NCBI GenBank assembly: GCA_900556345.1
Contig: USOM01000064.1
Location: 1-5,956, forward strand
Direction: 5' to 3'
DNA length: 5,956 nt
DNA from: an uncultured Clostridium sp.
GTDB lineage: Bacteria; Bacillota; Clostridia; TANB77; CAG-508
This document shows positions 4,627-5,956 of the stretch, piece after piece. The notes under the pieces are model-generated. The model saw only the letters and a program-made list of their open reading frames with translations, searched no databases and was not told where the DNA came from. Every line of letters begins with the position of its first letter. The first letter of the stretch is position 1. The translations under genes were made by a program, and so were the position numbers.

Positions 4627-5956
4627 CTACTTACAATCATACCAACTCTCAGCCCTAGAAACCTCGGCAACTAAAGGTACCTCAAGCTTAGCTGCTGACT
4701 CCATATTGCTTTTCAAAATCTCTTCGACTTTATCTGCTTCCGAAATAGGAGCTTCTATCATCATTTCATCATGAACCTGTAAAACAATTTTAGCCTCTAA
4801 GTCTTGTTTTTGTAGTTCCTTATAAACCTTAATCATTGCAATTTTCATAATATCTGCAGCAGTACCCTGAATAGGAGTATTCATCGCAGCACGTTTTCCA
4901 AATTCTCTAACCATATAATTATTAGATGATAATTCTTTTATATATCTTCTTCTTCCAAACATTGTTGCAGAATATCCTTTTTCTTTTGCTTCTTCCACTA
5001 TGTCTTGCATATATTGGTTTACCCCTGAATATTCTTCTAAGTATTGTTCAATATATGCTTTTGCCTCTTTTCTACTAATTCCGAAGCTGACCTGCTAATC
5101 CAAAATCACTTATTCCATAAACTATTCCAAAATTTACTGCTTTTGCACTGCTTCTTTCTTCTTTTGTTACTTCTTCAATTGGCTTGTGAAGCACTTTTGA
5201 GGCAGCTTGTTTATGAATATCTTCTCCATTTACAAATGCTTCTATCATGTGTTTATCTTTTGACATGTGAGCTAGCACTCTAAGTTCTATTTGCGAGTAA
5301 TCTGCATCTATATACACCTTTCCCTCATCTGGAACAAATACTTTTCTTAACCTCTTTCCAAGTTCCATTCTTGTAGGTATGTTTTGAAGATTTGGCTCTG
5401 TTGAACTTATTCTTCCTGTTGCTGTTATTGTTTGATGGAAAAATGAGTGTATTCTGTTGGTTTTTGGATTTATATATGGTCTCATTCCCTCAACATAAGT
5501 TGAATTTAGTTTACAAAGTTTTCTGTATTCTAGTATTTTTTCTATTATTGGATGTTCATTTATTAATTTTTCTAGTACATCTTCTGATGTTGAATACCCA
5601 TTTTTTGTTTTCTTTTTTGATGGTAAATTTAATTTTTCAAATAAAATTACTCCTAGTTGTTTTGGCGAATTTATGTTAAATTCTTCACCTGCTAAACTGT
5701 ATATTTCTGATGTTAGCAAATCTATTCCATCTTTTAAGTTTTTTCCAAATTCTACAAGTTTGTTTTCTTCTATATGCATTCCGTTCCACTGCATATTTGC
5801 TAAGACCTCAACTGTTGGCATATCTATATTTTGGAATAATTCTATTCCATCTATTTCTTTTAATTTTGAGGTTAAAGTTTCAGATAATTCATATATTCCA
5901 AATGCATAAAATGCTGTTTTGTATTTTAATAAATCAACGCTATTTTCTTGGGTTTC
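4627..5956 (-). CDS. polA: DNA polymerase I, C-terminal polymerase region, 5'-partial and frameshifted
   Basis: The family A polymerase that fills gaps and replaces RNA primers. The N-terminal nuclease part lies beyond the right edge; the frame is open to base 5956. About 442 residues are visible if one base is skipped. Before the shift: the thumb region, TATGRISSTEPNLQNIP, motif A (DYSQIELRVLAHMS, catalytic Asp) and the O-helix motif B (RSSAKAVNFGIVYGIS). After it: ISRKEAKAYIEQYLEEY, FGRRRYI, the TPIQGTAADI helix and motif C (VLQVHDEMM, catalytic Asp-Glu), ending WYDCK at a TAG stop (4627-4629). Frame 0 reads GLAGQLRN and stops at TAG 5075-5077. Skipping the C of the CGG at 5081-5083 gives QLGISRKEA, exactly what the family shows. 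The break lies in the fingers just after the O helix, so the truncated product would lack motif C and be inactive. Upstream genes and promoter are not visible. Confidence 0.93.
5075..5095 (-). other. Frameshift site in polA (CTT CGG AAT TAG)
   Basis: Frame 0 reads GCA GGT CAG CTT CGG AAT TAG; the downstream frame reads GGA ATT AGT AGA. One skipped C at the CGG rejoins the conserved polymerase sequence with no residue lost or gained. The codon before CGG is CTT, the slip codon of the prfB (RF2) +1 frameshift, and an AGGT lies three bases upstream of it, the place where prfB carries its Shine-Dalgarno-like stimulator. The codon producing AGGT encodes Gly where homologues, as I recall them, usually have Glu or Arg. 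The stop at 5075-5077 would end unshifted translation two codons later. Programmed shift, sequencing error and true lesion are all possible. Confidence 0.88.

Noticed and set aside
4627..5010. An independent 127-residue gene starting at the ATG 5008-5010
   Set aside because: It is the C-terminal end of PolA (FGRRRYI, motif C). The same frame runs upstream to the frameshift at 5083 with conserved polymerase sequence, so the ATG is internal.
5044..5909. Antisense + strand reading frames across polA
   Set aside because: They overlap conserved polymerase coding sequence and show only biased, hydrophobic composition with no recognisable domain or ribosome binding site.

Overview
The window looks like a piece of an AT-rich Gram-positive chromosome, most likely an uncultured or gut-type member of the Clostridia. 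The reasons are the strong purine-rich ribosome binding sites, the AGA-dominated arginine codons, a tRNA-Trp of Firmicutes type with encoded CCA, and protein sequences resembling clostridial PolA, SLT-family lytic transglycosylase and SERCA-like calcium ATPases. This assignment is inferred from sequence style, not from a database search.

Layout, left to right. Positions 1-37 hold the cut end of a palindromic repeat. Positions 100-174 are a tRNA-Trp(CCA) gene on the + strand with its own promoter and a strong terminator hairpin (187-222). Everything after that is coded on the minus strand. It comprises a small unrecognised protein (235-492), a complete P-type Ca2+-ATPase with both calcium sites intact (574-3213), a perfect 59-nt palindrome (3286-3344), a DUF4116-type protein made of six exact-length 25-residue repeats (3343-3864), an SLT-type lytic transglycosylase (3880-4459), a 115-nt imperfect palindrome (4493-4607), and the C-terminal polymerase part of DNA polymerase I, which runs off the right edge (4627-5956).

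Transcription of the right-hand block runs from polA leftwards through the transglycosylase to the DUF4116 protein. The last two genes are only 15 nt apart and are probably one operon. The ATPase and the small gene follow, separated from the operon by the perfect palindrome.

The most striking observation is that both polA and the transglycosylase gene are interrupted by a frameshift of the same kind. In each, the two reading frames join exactly if one C is skipped at an in-frame CGG codon followed by AAT. By hand count CGG is almost absent elsewhere: none in the 879-codon ATPase, none in the DUF4116 gene, none in the rest of polA or the transglycosylase, and one in the small gene at 439-441. 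Two of three in-frame CGG codons therefore coincide with the only two frameshifts. This could be +1 frameshifting at an unread or hungry codon, a recurrent consensus or basecalling error at one sequence motif, or two real lesions. The sequence alone cannot decide between these.
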